Assembly: GCA_031296165.1 (NCBI GenBank)
Contig: JARLGF010000114.1
Span: 1 to 63,084, forward strand
Length of the DNA stretch: 63,084 nt
Source of the DNA: Occallatibacter sp.
Lineage (GTDB): Bacteria > Acidobacteriota > Terriglobia > Terriglobales > Acidobacteriaceae
Direction of reading: 5' to 3'
Shown here: positions 44,170 to 52,169 of the stretch, piece after piece
Layout: every line of letters starts with the position of its first letter
How positions within the stretch are numbered: position 1 is the stretch's first letter
Translations under genes and position numbers: made by a program
The notes under the pieces: model-generated
Database searches by the model: none
Told to the model about the DNA's origin: nothing
What the model saw: the letters and a program-made list of their open reading frames with translations, nothing else

Positions 44170-44256
44170 GGCGGGTTGGCGGAACTGGCAGACGCAGAGG
44201 TCTCAAAAACCTCCGAGAGCAATCTCATATCGGTTCGATTCCGATACCCGCCACCA
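44170..44256 (+). tRNA. tRNA-Leu (anticodon CAA), complete, carried by the element
   Basis: An 87-base class II tRNA including CCA. Acceptor GGCGGGT/ACCCGCC pairs fully; anticodon arm GAGGT-CTCAAAA-ACCTC; long variable arm with GAGA/TCTC stem; T-arm ATCGG-TTCGATT-CCGAT; discriminator A. It lies 149 bases inside the right border. It reads the same codon (UUG) as the split chromosomal tRNA but differs in acceptor, anticodon stem, variable arm and T-arm. Confidence 0.95.
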
Positions 44257-44303
44257 TCTAGCGTCTTCCCCACAAATCCAACGCAAAAAGATTCCCCAGG
44301 GGA

Positions 44304-44328
44304 TCGGTCGGGACCGAGGCTGATTTTT
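44304..44328 (+). terminator. Terminator-like hairpin after tRNA-Leu
   Basis: TCGGTC-GG-GACCGA stem followed by GGCTGATTTTT, 48 bases after the tRNA. Confidence 0.5.
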
Positions 44329-44404
44329 GTTAAGATCAAAATTTACACATTTTCTTGCACAGTTTATAGCGACCAGCGGCTATCCTATTCATATAGAATT
44401 ACTT

Positions 44405-44431
44405 ACTGGCAGACGCAGCGGACTCAAAATC
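44405..44431 (+). repeat. attR core (27 bp direct repeat)
   Basis: Identical to 20375-20401. Upstream bases on this side do not continue the tRNA 5' part (no GCCGGGA acceptor), so this is the element-to-chromosome junction. Confidence 0.85.
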
Positions 44432-44477
44432 CGCCGACCGCAAGGTCATGGGGGTTCGACCCCCCCTCCCGGCACCA
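44405..44477 (+). pseudogene. 3' part of split tRNA-Leu(CAA)
   Basis: The core plus the rest of the anticodon stem (TCCGC), variable arm (GACC/GGTC), T-arm (GGGGG-TTCGACC-CCCCC), acceptor TCCCGGC, A and CCA. It lacks its own 5' acceptor and first part of the D-arm, which are at 20361-20374, 24 kb away. Not a working tRNA in this arrangement. Confidence 0.85.
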
Positions 44478-44647
44478 ACTGTATTCTGTTCTATCTATGA
44501 TATTTAGCTTTGCAGTTGAAGAGCTCTCACATTAATTATGCGTGTTGCTTCCGGTTGTTCGGGAAGCTCTTCTGATTGAAATGTGAATTTGCCATTTTTG
44601 CTATAGGCTGCCGCAGACCTCCAAGGCGCGTTCGCGGCATGAGGGAT

Positions 44648-45055
44648 TCAAGCCACTGTTGTCCCCGCGTGAATGGGCATTGGCGCTCCCTGCAGTGAGA
44701 CAAAGCGCCCTGGCTGGCAGCAGGCTCGGCTGAGCCGGTCCAGGTCCGCCTGCATTTCACGGTCTGACTTGAGTGATTCCAGCACATCGTCCACAATCAA
44801 AGCCGCCGCCGCATTTTCAGGGCGTTCGATGCGGTAGTGCATCCACTTTCCTTCTCTTCGCGCAGACACTACTCCCGCTTTGCGCAGATACGCCAGATGC
44901 CGTGAAATCTTGGGCTGGCCCTGGCGCAGGATCTCCACCAGGTAGCAGACGCACACCTCGCGGCCCGCAATCAGATTCAACAGACGCAGGCGTGTTCGGT
45001 CGGCAAGGGCCGCGAACAGGAGTACCAGATCGGACGATTTGGCCCGTGAATTCAT
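44648..45055 (-). CDS. arsR: ArsR-family arsenic-responsive repressor
   Basis: A 135-residue SmtB/ArsR repressor. The winged helix spans about residues 10-95 (LFAALADRTRLRLLNLI, GQPKISRHLAYLRKAGVV, REGKWMHYRI). The metal site CVC in GREVCVCYLVEIL is the ELCVCDL-type As(III) site, with a later Cys pair (ACCQPGR). Starts at 45055 are preferred over 45076. It is divergent from arsM across a short region with a clear promoter, and should repress both in the absence of arsenite. Confidence 0.93.
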   Translation of the reverse strand: MNSRAKSSDLVLLFAALADRTRLRLLNLIAGREVCVCYLVEILRQGQPKISRHLAYLRKAGVVSARREGKWMHYRIERPENAAAALIVDDVLESLKSDREMQADLDRLSRACCQPGRFVSLQGAPMPIHAGTTVA

Positions 45056-45075
45056 ATATCCACATAATATACGCA

Positions 45076-45118
45076 TTGACAGATATGTCCATTACAGATT
45101 ATATTCGCTTTAACGAAT
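45076..45118 (+). promoter_or_regulatory. arsM promoter and candidate ArsR operator
   Basis: TTGACA (45076-45081) and TATATT (45100-45105), 18-base spacer. An imperfect palindrome GACAGATATGTC (45078-45089) overlaps the -35, and ATTCG/CGAAT arms (45103-45107, 45114-45118) overlap and follow the -10. ArsR binding here would block arsM and likely arsR. Confidence 0.55.
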
Positions 45119-45133
45119 ACGAGGAGAACCTGA

Positions 45134-46018
45134 ATGGACAGCAACACGCAAGTCAAAGAAGAAGTGAAACAGAAGTACGGCAGCGCCGCGCGTGCTGTCG
45201 CGGCGTCAGGAAGCCTTGCCTCATGCTGTGATCCGGCACTCCGCTGCTGCGACCCGATCACCACCAACCTCTATAGTTCCGCTGAGAAGGGACTGATGCC
45301 CGAGAAGGCCGTGCTGGCTTCCCTGGGCTGTGGCAATCCCACTGCGTTGATTGAGTTAAAGCACGGCGAGGTTGTACTCGATCTTGGCTCGGGCGGCGGA
45401 ATCGACGTGCTGCTCTCGGCGCGCCGCGTTGGTCCAACCGGCAAGGCTTATGGCCTCGACATGACCGACGACATGCTGGCTCTCGCCCGCGAAAATCAAC
45501 GGCAGGCTGGCGTTGAGAATGTTGAGTTTCTCAAGGGCGAGATCGAGAACATTCCCCTGGCTGATAATTCTGTCGATGTGGTGATCTCGAATTGCGTGAT
45601 CAATCTCTCGGCAGACAAGGACCAGGTGCTGCGCGAAGCATTTCGTGTGCTCAAGCCTGGCGGCCGGTTTGCCGTTTCCGATGTAGTGGTGCGCGGCGAA
45701 GTGCCGGAAGCAGTGAGGCAGAGCATGTCGCTTTGGGTCGGCTGCGTTGCTGGCGCCCTGGAGGAACAGGACTACCGGAAACGCCTCGTGGCTGCAGGCT
45801 TCTCGCATGTGGAGATCGAGCCTACCCGTGTCTACGACATTGAGGATGCGCGGCAATTTCTGACCGGCTCGGGCGTGAATGTAGACGCAATTGCCGCGCA
45901 GACAGTGGGCAGAATCATGAGCGCCTTTATCCGTGGCGCCAAGCCGGCAATCTCCGCGGAAGGATGTTGCTGTAAGCCAGGTTGCTGCTCGACCGGTTCC
46001 GAAATCGGGAAAGGCTGA
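45134..46018 (+). CDS. arsM: Arsenite S-adenosylmethionine methyltransferase ArsM
   Basis: A 294-residue SAM-dependent methyltransferase that converts As(III) to methylated species. SAM motif I is VLDLGSGGGIDVLL; the arsenic-binding cysteines lie in the N-terminal region (CCDPALRCCDP, SLGCGNP), in VISNCVINL and in WVGCVAGAL. The C-terminus has CCCKPGCC, a metal-binding tail seen in some ArsM. It is followed five bases later by arsC, with acr3 next, forming an arsenic operon. Confidence 0.95.
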   Translation: MDSNTQVKEEVKQKYGSAARAVAASGSLASCCDPALRCCDPITTNLYSSAEKGLMPEKAVLASLGCGNPTALIELKHGEVVLDLGSGGGIDVLLSARRVGPTGKAYGLDMTDDMLALARENQRQAGVENVEFLKGEIENIPLADNSVDVVISNCVINLSADKDQVLREAFRVLKPGGRFAVSDVVVRGEVPEAVRQSMSLWVGCVAGALEEQDYRKRLVAAGFSHVEIEPTRVYDIEDARQFLTGSGVNVDAIAAQTVGRIMSAFIRGAKPAISAEGCCCKPGCCSTGSEIGKG

Positions 46019-46023
46019 TCGCA

Positions 46024-46515
46024 ATGCCAGCTCACTACAACGTTCTGTTTCTATGCACCGGCAACTCTGCTCGCTCCATTCTGGCAGAGGCGATTCTGAA
46101 CCATAAGTCCAGAGGCATTTTTACTGCGTACAGTGCCGGCAGCCATCCCTCTGGAACAGTAAGGCCAGAGGCGTTGAAGCAGCTTGAACTTGCCGGCATC
46201 TCGATAGCCGGATTGCGCAGCAAGTCCTGGGATGAGTTCGCAACCGCAGATGCGCCGGCCATGAATTTTGTCTTCACGGTTTGCGACAATGCTGCGAACG
46301 AAGTCTGTCCGTTCTGGCCCGGACAACCCATGACCGCTCATTGGGGAATTCCTGATCCGGCCGCTGTAAAAGGCACGCCTGAAGAAATAGAGCGTGCCTT
46401 CCGCGACGCGTATTCCATCCTCGATCGGCGAATCAACCTCTTCCTCTCGTTGCCTCTTTCGGCGTTGGAACAATTAGCCATGCAGAAAGAACTCGACAAC
46501 ATTGGCAGGCAATGA
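46024..46515 (+). CDS. arsC: Arsenate reductase, low-molecular-weight phosphatase type
   Basis: A 163-residue cytoplasmic enzyme reducing arsenate to arsenite. The P-loop CTGNSARS (Cys10) starts the protein; VCDNAANEVCPFWP holds the two further cysteines of the thioredoxin-linked relay; the Asp general acid is in GIPDPAAVKG. Start 46024 has GGAAAGG upstream and sits five bases after arsM; an earlier in-frame start at 45982 would overlap arsM. Confidence 0.94.
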   Translation: MPAHYNVLFLCTGNSARSILAEAILNHKSRGIFTAYSAGSHPSGTVRPEALKQLELAGISIAGLRSKSWDEFATADAPAMNFVFTVCDNAANEVCPFWPGQPMTAHWGIPDPAAVKGTPEEIERAFRDAYSILDRRINLFLSLPLSALEQLAMQKELDNIGRQ

Positions 46516-46674
46516 AGCCATGACTTCCTATCGCATGGTTGCGGCAGGGAAGAACCGCAAATGGATGCACAATCGCATCCTCATACTGCGGGTTACAGGC
46601 GCAGTTCGGCCCTCTATTAAGGCGCCCATACCCATTGCTGTCGATCATTTAATCGCTCGTGAGGCCAGTTCATA

Positions 46675-47796
46675 ATGTCTAGTACACCCTACACGCACGG
46701 CCAGATTTGCGCACCCTTGCAACGGAAGAAGCTCTCTTTTCTCGACCGCTTCCTCACGCTCTGGATATTCCTCGCAATGGCAATTGGAGTTGCTGCAGGC
46801 CACTTCATTCCAGGCTCCGCAGGATTCGTAAATCGCTTCCAGAGCGGAACGACGAATATTCCAATCGCAATCGGGCTGATCGTCATGATGTTCCCGCCGC
46901 TTGCCAAGGTGAGATACGAGAAGCTGGGCGAGGTGTTTCGCAATACTAAAGTTCTTGGCCTGTCGTTGGTTCAGAACTGGGTCATCGGACCCGCTCTGAT
47001 GTTCTTGTTGGCAGTTGCATTCCTTCGCGGTGAACCTGCCTATATGCGCGGACTCATCCTCATCGGCATCGCCCGCTGCATCGCGATGGTCCTGGTCTGG
47101 AACGAATTGGCCGGAGGGGACACGGACTATGTTGCCGGACTCGTCGCCCTCAACAGTGTTTTTCAAGTGCTCTTCTACAGCGTGTATGCGTGGGCTTTCA
47201 TTACGGTGCTTCCAAAATGGTTAGGACTTCAAGGAAGCATCGTGCAGGTCGGCATCGCGCAGATCGCAAAGAGTGTCGCAATCTACCTGGGCATTCCATT
47301 TGTCTCAGGGTTCGTTACGCGCTTTGTTCTCATTCGGATCAAAGGAGAAGAATGGTACCGCACGCGTTTCATTCCCACGATCAGCCCGCTCACATTGTTT
47401 GCTTTGCTCTTTACGATCCTGGTCATGTTCTCGCTCAAGGGCGATCTGATTGTGCGCTTGCCGATCGATGTGATTCGCATCGCAATCCCGCTGGTTATTT
47501 ATTTCCTCATCATGTTTCTGGTCAGCTTCTGGATGGGCAAACGGCTCGGCGCCAACTACGCGCAATCCGCTACTCTTTCGTTCACCGCGGCAGGCAACAA
47601 CTTCGAGTTGGCGATTGCAGTATCTGTTGCTGTCTTCGGACTGAATTCTGGTGAGGCATTCGTCGGCGTTGTCGGCCCGCTCATTGAAGTTCCTGCGCTC
47701 ATCGGATTGGTTAATGTCGCCTTCTGGATACGGAAGAAGTATTTCGCCACGCAGGAAGGTCAATTGGAAACCTGCCCTGCAAAAGACATGCAATAG
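46675..47796 (+). CDS. acr3: Arsenite efflux transporter Acr3
   Basis: A 373-residue ten-helix permease that expels As(OH)3. The conserved Cys in [19 protein letters not shown] is the substrate-site residue of Acr3; the N-terminal [23 protein letters not shown] and the C-terminal [15 protein letters not shown] are family signatures. It follows arsC with a 159-base gap in which I see no gene. A strong hairpin follows at 47829. Confidence 0.95.
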   Translation: MSSTPYTHGQICAPLQRKKLSFLDRFLTLWIFLAMAIGVAAGHFIPGSAGFVNRFQSGTTNIPIAIGLIVMMFPPLAKVRYEKLGEVFRNTKVLGLSLVQNWVIGPALMFLLAVAFLRGEPAYMRGLILIGIARCIAMVLVWNELAGGDTDYVAGLVALNSVFQVLFYSVYAWAFITVLPKWLGLQGSIVQVGIAQIAKSVAIYLGIPFVSGFVTRFVLIRIKGEEWYRTRFIPTISPLTLFALLFTILVMFSLKGDLIVRLPIDVIRIAIPLVIYFLIMFLVSFWMGKRLGANYAQSATLSFTAAGNNFELAIAVSVAVFGLNSGEAFVGVVGPLIEVPALIGLVNVAFWIRKKYFATQEGQLETCPAKDMQ

Positions 47797-47828
47797 AGAA
47801 CTGTGCTCCTGACTCACTCCGTCAGGCA

Positions 47829-47889
47829 TGGCGTAACCCCCCGGCGTATCCCCTCGCACTCGCGGGCAAATACGCCGGTATTTACGCCA
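47829..47889. terminator. Bidirectional terminator between acr3 and the YceI gene
   Basis: Nested perfect inverted repeats: outer TGGCGTAA/TTACGCCA (47829-47836, 47882-47889) and inner CCGGCGTAT/ATACGCCGG (47841-47849, 47870-47878). It separates two convergent transcripts. Confidence 0.7.
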
Positions 47890-47920
47890 ATATGTTTCTC
47901 TCTTACTTCAGGACTGAAGC

Positions 47921-48499
47921 TTAATTCGTAGGAGACAAATGGCCGGCAAGCGTGAGATCGATCCCTACTTCCTTGGCAACCTTGAGGATGAAGATACTGG
48001 GATCTTTCAAGCCCCACTTCACGTAAGGAACCGTGAAATGTGTCTTGGCCGTGAGGTTTGCTCCATCGATATGGATCTGCATGGGAACCGTAAGGTCATG
48101 CGGAGTGCCGTGAAGAGTAAAGATGCCGCTAACCTGAATGGTGGAGTCGCCCGCGGCTGAGATTGTCCCTTGATAACTCTTGGGCACAAAAGAGACCTCT
48201 GTAAAGTGCGCCACGTCCAGAACTTCGCTGTTCATCTTTTTGTCCCGGCTCGGCTCGCCGCTGTCGCCGCTTCCTGCCGCAACAACTACCGATCCTGAGA
48301 TCTTCTGAGCGTTGCGGTCGAAGTCGATGGAGCCGCTCTGCACATGGAACTTGCCGGAGACAGAGTGGCCCGTGCCGGTCAGAGCAAAGGCAACCGTGCT
48401 TGCATCCGGATTTACGGTGAAGGTCTGATGCTGGGCAAATGCGCTGTGCGCGAAAAGCAACGGCAGGGAAATGGCAAGCGTATGAATGAGGATTTTCAT
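47921..48499 (-). CDS. YceI-family polyisoprenoid-binding periplasmic protein
   Basis: A 192-residue protein with a Sec signal peptide ending AFAQ. The YceI lipocalin-like barrel begins FTVNPDASTVAFALTGTGHSVSG and ends with GLKDPSIFILKVAKEVGIDLTLAG. Family members bind long isoprenoids such as octaprenyl chains and often accompany membrane cytochromes. Start 48499 is set by GGAGAG on the minus strand. It is the last gene of the seven-gene operon that begins with a prenyl synthase. Confidence 0.93.
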   Translation of the reverse strand: MKILIHTLAISLPLLFAHSAFAQHQTFTVNPDASTVAFALTGTGHSVSGKFHVQSGSIDFDRNAQKISGSVVVAAGSGDSGEPSRDKKMNSEVLDVAHFTEVSFVPKSYQGTISAAGDSTIQVSGIFTLHGTPHDLTVPMQIHIDGANLTAKTHFTVPYVKWGLKDPSIFILKVAKEVGIDLTLAGHLSPTN

Positions 48500-48524
48500 G
48501 GTCTCTCTCTCCTGGATTGATGTT

Positions 48525-50432
48525 TCATTCTTGAGTTCGTACCGGCTGTGCGATGAGTTGCGACAGCCGCAGGCTGATGGAGGCAATCTGGTTGTCAGGC
48601 AGGTATTCGTGTCCGGGCATGTCGGTTCCGGGAATGCCGAATTTAACAATCTGCGCCAGCCGATCCATGCGCACTGCATCCGGACCGGACGGCGGCAGAT
48701 ACAAGAAGGGGCCAACAGAAAGATCGGGAGGAAGCCGCTTGAAGCTGGCCTGCCACGTCAGTCGCGTGTGCCCGGTGGCGCTATGGCAGGTAGTGCAATA
48801 GCGTTGAACCAGCCGCTGGCCTTCGCCGGCATTGGCCTCTGCGACGGAAGAAGGCGACGGATGCCAGGTGCGCTCCGCAAGTTGATGCTCGGCTACGCCT
48901 GCGCTGTGCAAAGTGTTGAGGTAAGCCACAAGATCGTTTCCCCGCTCATCGCCGAAGAGAAACGCATACGAGGGCATGATCGACGCGCCACTGACCACCG
49001 GCGGATTATAGAAGTGAGCCTTGAGCCACAGCGGCGAACGCCGTCCGCCAACTTCGGCAAGGTCCGGACCTTGCCGGCGGTTGCCGATCAGCGGCGGGCG
49101 TTGCAGGCGAAGTTCCTGCACGGACTCGACTGGCCCCCACATCAGAACGTCGGGCGAATTGGGACGCACATATTGGGAGTGGCAGTTGATGCATCCCTCG
49201 GAGATATACATTTGCCGTCCGCGCTCCACCTGCGATGACCGGGGAGTTGCCTTGACGGCAATCAGAATGCGATCGAGAGAGAAGGCCGCAAGAAGTACCA
49301 CAGTGGTAAGTGCCAGTTCGCGCATTCGTTGCCGTAACACGGTGAAGAACACCGGCAGCAAAACGACCGCTCCCGCACCCAGAACAAATGCCGGAGGAAC
49401 ATGGCCCAGATTCTGGCCCATGCCGATCCCCATCGCAGAGCCGCACCAGCCGGCGATGGCGTAGATCCATCCCGCCTGGCGGCCGCGTTCTGCCGCTGAG
49501 GCAGCCGGTGCAATCAGGGAGGGATAGGCAACTAGCGCCACAGAGTACAGCGAGACGCCGATGGGATAGAACACTGAAGCCAGTAAGGCGCGCTGCGGAT
49601 CCAGCAGCAGCAGGCAGGCTCCGCCCAGCGCAACAAAGGCGGCCGTGAGAACAAGCCAGAGACCGCGGCGTCGAAGCAGCAACCAAGCGCTAATCAGCGC
49701 CGCTGCAAAATGCAACAGGCCGTTGGCCCACAGATGGATTGAGCCCTGCCATGTACCAGCCTTCAACGCGGGCGTGTTTTGAATAATGTAGAAGGCTGCC
49801 GAGTCCAGCCACACAAGCGCTGCAAAGCACGCCAGTGTGCGAAGAAAGGAGGATGCGGGGCGCGGTCCTTGCATCACCGTTTCCGCGACAGGCTGAGGTG
49901 TCTTTTGCAGGACGACAAAAATGCCGGCAAGGCAAAGCAGAGCGGCCACTGTGGCCTGCGTCTGGGGAGATGCAGTGAACAGTGGCGGAAAATTGCAGAA
50001 CAGATAGCCAATGCCGGTGCCTAGGCCGACTCTGAAGAGCGGGTTGCGATTGCCTGTAAATTGGAGCAGATGCGTGACCAGGGCGACGGTAAGCAATCCC
50101 AGCCCCGCGCCGATCAGCATAGCTACGGCCATGGCGGCAGCAGTCCCAAGCGGCAGCAGAGTGAGCAGTGCCGCCGCGCCCGATGCGCCAAGACCAAAGC
50201 CAAGCCGCAAATTCGGCGAAGGCCACAGCTTCAACCGTGGAGTCAATAGGCTGAATAAAATTCCACCGCAAGCCATGGCGGCCATCACGGCTTTCAGTTC
50301 AGTGTCGGCTATGCCAAGGCTGGCCAGCCGCTGCAAAAATGCAAACTGGGCAAAGATGAGGAAATAGACATACGTGATTGCGACAAGGCAGACGCCTTGC
50401 CATCCGGAGAAGCGCGCATCACTATGCCGCAT
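48525..50432 (-). CDS. MFS-like membrane domain fused to CcoO-like and c-type cytochrome domains
   Basis: A 635-residue fusion. Residues about 10-385 form an MFS-like block of roughly 10-12 membrane helices. The next part resembles the CcoO (FixO) subunit of cbb3 oxidases: heme site CINCH (Cys414, Cys417, His418), MWGP, RQGPDLAEVGGRRSPLW and MPSYAF with a candidate Met ligand. A second cytochrome c domain has CTTCH (Cys546, Cys549, His550) and MPGH. The start at 50432 overlaps the upstream gene by 11 bases. It likely anchors two c-type hemes on the periplasmic side as an electron carrier for its operon partners. Confidence 0.88.
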   Translation of the reverse strand: MRHSDARFSGWQGVCLVAITYVYFLIFAQFAFLQRLASLGIADTELKAVMAAMACGGILFSLLTPRLKLWPSPNLRLGFGLGASGAAALLTLLPLGTAAAMAVAMLIGAGLGLLTVALVTHLLQFTGNRNPLFRVGLGTGIGYLFCNFPPLFTASPQTQATVAALLCLAGIFVVLQKTPQPVAETVMQGPRPASSFLRTLACFAALVWLDSAAFYIIQNTPALKAGTWQGSIHLWANGLLHFAAALISAWLLLRRRGLWLVLTAAFVALGGACLLLLDPQRALLASVFYPIGVSLYSVALVAYPSLIAPAASAAERGRQAGWIYAIAGWCGSAMGIGMGQNLGHVPPAFVLGAGAVVLLPVFFTVLRQRMRELALTTVVLLAAFSLDRILIAVKATPRSSQVERGRQMYISEGCINCHSQYVRPNSPDVLMWGPVESVQELRLQRPPLIGNRRQGPDLAEVGGRRSPLWLKAHFYNPPVVSGASIMPSYAFLFGDERGNDLVAYLNTLHSAGVAEHQLAERTWHPSPSSVAEANAGEGQRLVQRYCTTCHSATGHTRLTWQASFKRLPPDLSVGPFLYLPPSGPDAVRMDRLAQIVKFGIPGTDMPGHEYLPDNQIASISLRLSQLIAQPVRTQE

Positions 50433-50829
50433 GGCGCAACCAGCCCTTGCGCAGACCAACGGCCTGAATCAGAACACAAGCGCCGTCTGTAACAGCAACA
50501 GTCAGCCAGCCCGCTTCGAGCGTTCCCGAGAGAACCTGTGCGACAACAAAGATGGCCACGCTGCCGCGCGTGATCGCGGTGAGCAGCCATACGATTTCAA
50601 TCTTTGTTGCGCTGGCTTTGCGGTGAGTGAGCCACGCTCCATAAATACAGGCCAGGCCTACTGAAAGAACGAACGCGCCGATGAACGAAAGAAAGGGAAG
50701 CGCGTCGGCGGGCACATGCAGGCGCATAAGCCCGAGGGTCAATGCCGGCGCGCTGATCAGCAATGCTCCAGTCAGGGTGTCAGAGAGCCCAATGAGCAGC
50801 TGATAACCAAAGAGGATAGGACGGTTCAT
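50422..50829 (-). CDS. Small four-TM membrane protein
   Basis: A 135-residue protein with four predicted membrane helices (for example LLIGLSDTLTGALLISAPAL and FLSFIGAFVLSVGLACIYGAW). It overlaps the CcoN-like gene by four bases upstream and the MFS-cytochrome gene by 11 downstream, so it is part of a tightly coupled membrane complex or pathway. No family recognised with certainty. Confidence 0.78.
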   Translation of the reverse strand: MNRPILFGYQLLIGLSDTLTGALLISAPALTLGLMRLHVPADALPFLSFIGAFVLSVGLACIYGAWLTHRKASATKIEIVWLLTAITRGSVAIFVVAQVLSGTLEAGWLTVAVTDGACVLIQAVGLRKGWLRHAA

Positions 50830-52169
50830 GCGGTCTTCTCCTTTGCAAAGTCTGCGGTGCCGGTATCTGTGCCGGGTTCGCGAAGCAGTGTCGAGGCATC
50901 CACAAACCAATCCAGTGACGCAAGCAGCATGAGGATTCCGCTCAGCAGACGTAGAACATACAGAAGGTTGCGAAATATTCCGGGGACGATGGTGAACGAC
51001 GGATCGAAGCCTTCACGCCATCCCGCAATGGTCATCAATAAAACATAGGCGATGACGCTTCCATTCCAGAGATAGAACGACCGGGTGCGATTGAAGATCC
51101 ATCCGCCCTCGCCCAGCAGTTGCACCATGACAAAGATAAGCAGGCTCGACGTGAACCCTGCCATGGCAATAAAGGAATGGCCAACCAGGCCGTCGGTAAA
51201 TTTGAAGTGGTCCAGAACTCTTGGAAGAAAAAAGACCCAACCGGTAACAACCAATGCCGCCCACCACCACAGAAAAGCCATGCGCCAGCGGCGCGTGTTG
51301 CTGTGCCAGTTGAATGCCGCATAGTAAGCAGGCGTGAGAGGCAGCCACACCAGGAGGCTGCCGAGGCTCAGATATTGCGCGGGAAGGTGATGGCTGATGT
51401 CGGCGCGGCCCAAAGCAGCGCAGAGCAGCGACTCCGCAACCAAAACAATCCAGCCCGTGGCAATGGTCCTGGTGTATCCGGCTTTGCGCTGTGTCAGTCC
51501 GAACGGAAGCAGTAGCAGAATGGTGACAACAGCCAATGAAGATTCCAGTTGGCTCGCACCTGTGGGTCCGCCCGTGTCGGGATTGACCGCGGGATAGATC
51601 GCGGGACTCGATGCGATGTAGATAAGAAAGGGTACAAGCAGCAGGATCAGCAGACCCATGAGCTTCGCCGCCCGTGTAGCTATCGCGGTGTTCTCCGCAT
51701 AGCTCCAGTTGGCAACGAGGGTGAAGACCAGCAGCAGCCAAAGGGCCACCAGAGCGGCAGGAAACAGAATGCGCGCATATCCGCTCCAGTCCAGAAACAG
51801 CTTGCCGCTGGAGTAGCCGGAGAGCCATGAAAGCGCGCCCACGCCAAGCGCAGCCGACCAAACCCAGAGGACCGGCCGGCACCAGTTCGCAGTGGGTCCG
51901 CTGCCCGCGCCATAAACCTTGAAAAGAAATCCAGCCAGAGGAAGACTGGTCCAGCCGTACAACTCAAGGTTCATGTGTACCGTCACCCATCGGCCGTATG
52001 TCCACTCACCCAATGCCTGATTAAGTCCGGGAAAGAGCAGAAGAATCGCAATCAGCACTCCAATGGCATTCGCCGTCACAAGCCAGAGCAAGCTGTGCCA
52101 GGCAGCGCTGGCCACAACCTGTGGAGTCCGGCGCGGAGGCGCAAGCTCATCGCGCATTTTCGGATTCAT
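50826..52169 (-). CDS. CcoN-like (heme-copper oxidase subunit I) membrane protein with altered ligand set
   Basis: A 447-residue protein with about 12 membrane helices. Similarity to cbb3 oxidase CcoN: His65 in VHMNLELYGW fits the first heme b ligand; His260-His261 in ISHHLPAQYLSLG fits the Cu-B His pair; and TDGLVGHSFIAMAGF fits TDxTIGHxHSGALGW, with His331 kept but the second His replaced by Phe. The first Cu-B His motif (GHNAV) is not found. Start 52169 has a GGAAGAA site and overlaps the ABC gene end. A NorB-like or non-oxidase cytochrome is possible. Confidence 0.75.
   Translation of the reverse strand: MNPKMRDELAPPRRTPQVVASAAWHSLLWLVTANAIGVLIAILLLFPGLNQALGEWTYGRWVTVHMNLELYGWTSLPLAGFLFKVYGAGSGPTANWCRPVLWVWSAALGVGALSWLSGYSSGKLFLDWSGYARILFPAALVALWLLLVFTLVANWSYAENTAIATRAAKLMGLLILLLVPFLIYIASSPAIYPAVNPDTGGPTGASQLESSLAVVTILLLLPFGLTQRKAGYTRTIATGWIVLVAESLLCAALGRADISHHLPAQYLSLGSLLVWLPLTPAYYAAFNWHSNTRRWRMAFLWWWAALVVTGWVFFLPRVLDHFKFTDGLVGHSFIAMAGFTSSLLIFVMVQLLGEGGWIFNRTRSFYLWNGSVIAYVLLMTIAGWREGFDPSFTIVPGIFRNLLYVLRLLSGILMLLASLDWFVDASTLLREPGTDTGTADFAKEKTA

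Larger units (their letters stand above)
20375..44431. mobile_element. 24 kb integrative mobilizable element in tRNA-Leu(CAA)
   Basis: Bounded by 27 bp direct repeats within a tRNA-Leu gene. Carries a tyrosine recombinase next to the left border, an excisionase-like HTH, an RHH mobilization protein, a coupling protein, a MobF relaxase, antirestriction ArdC, two toxin-antitoxin modules and cargo. No VirB4-like ATPase, pilin, lytic transglycosylase or replication gene is seen, so transfer would need a helper conjugation system. It also carries a complete tRNA-Leu(CAA) near its right end. Confidence 0.88.

Noticed and set aside
44341..44404. Promoter reading into the tRNA 3' part (TTGCAC with TATCCT)
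   Set aside because: Spacing between the two elements is 20 bases, too long for a confident call.
44390..44477. Second complete tRNA-Leu at the right border
   Set aside because: Bases upstream of the 27 bp core do not pair with the TCCCGGC acceptor strand, so only the 3' part of a tRNA is present.
44547..44567. Terminator of arsR (GCTTCC/GGAAGC hairpin)
   Set aside because: Six-base stem about 80 bases past the stop with no T run on the relevant strand.
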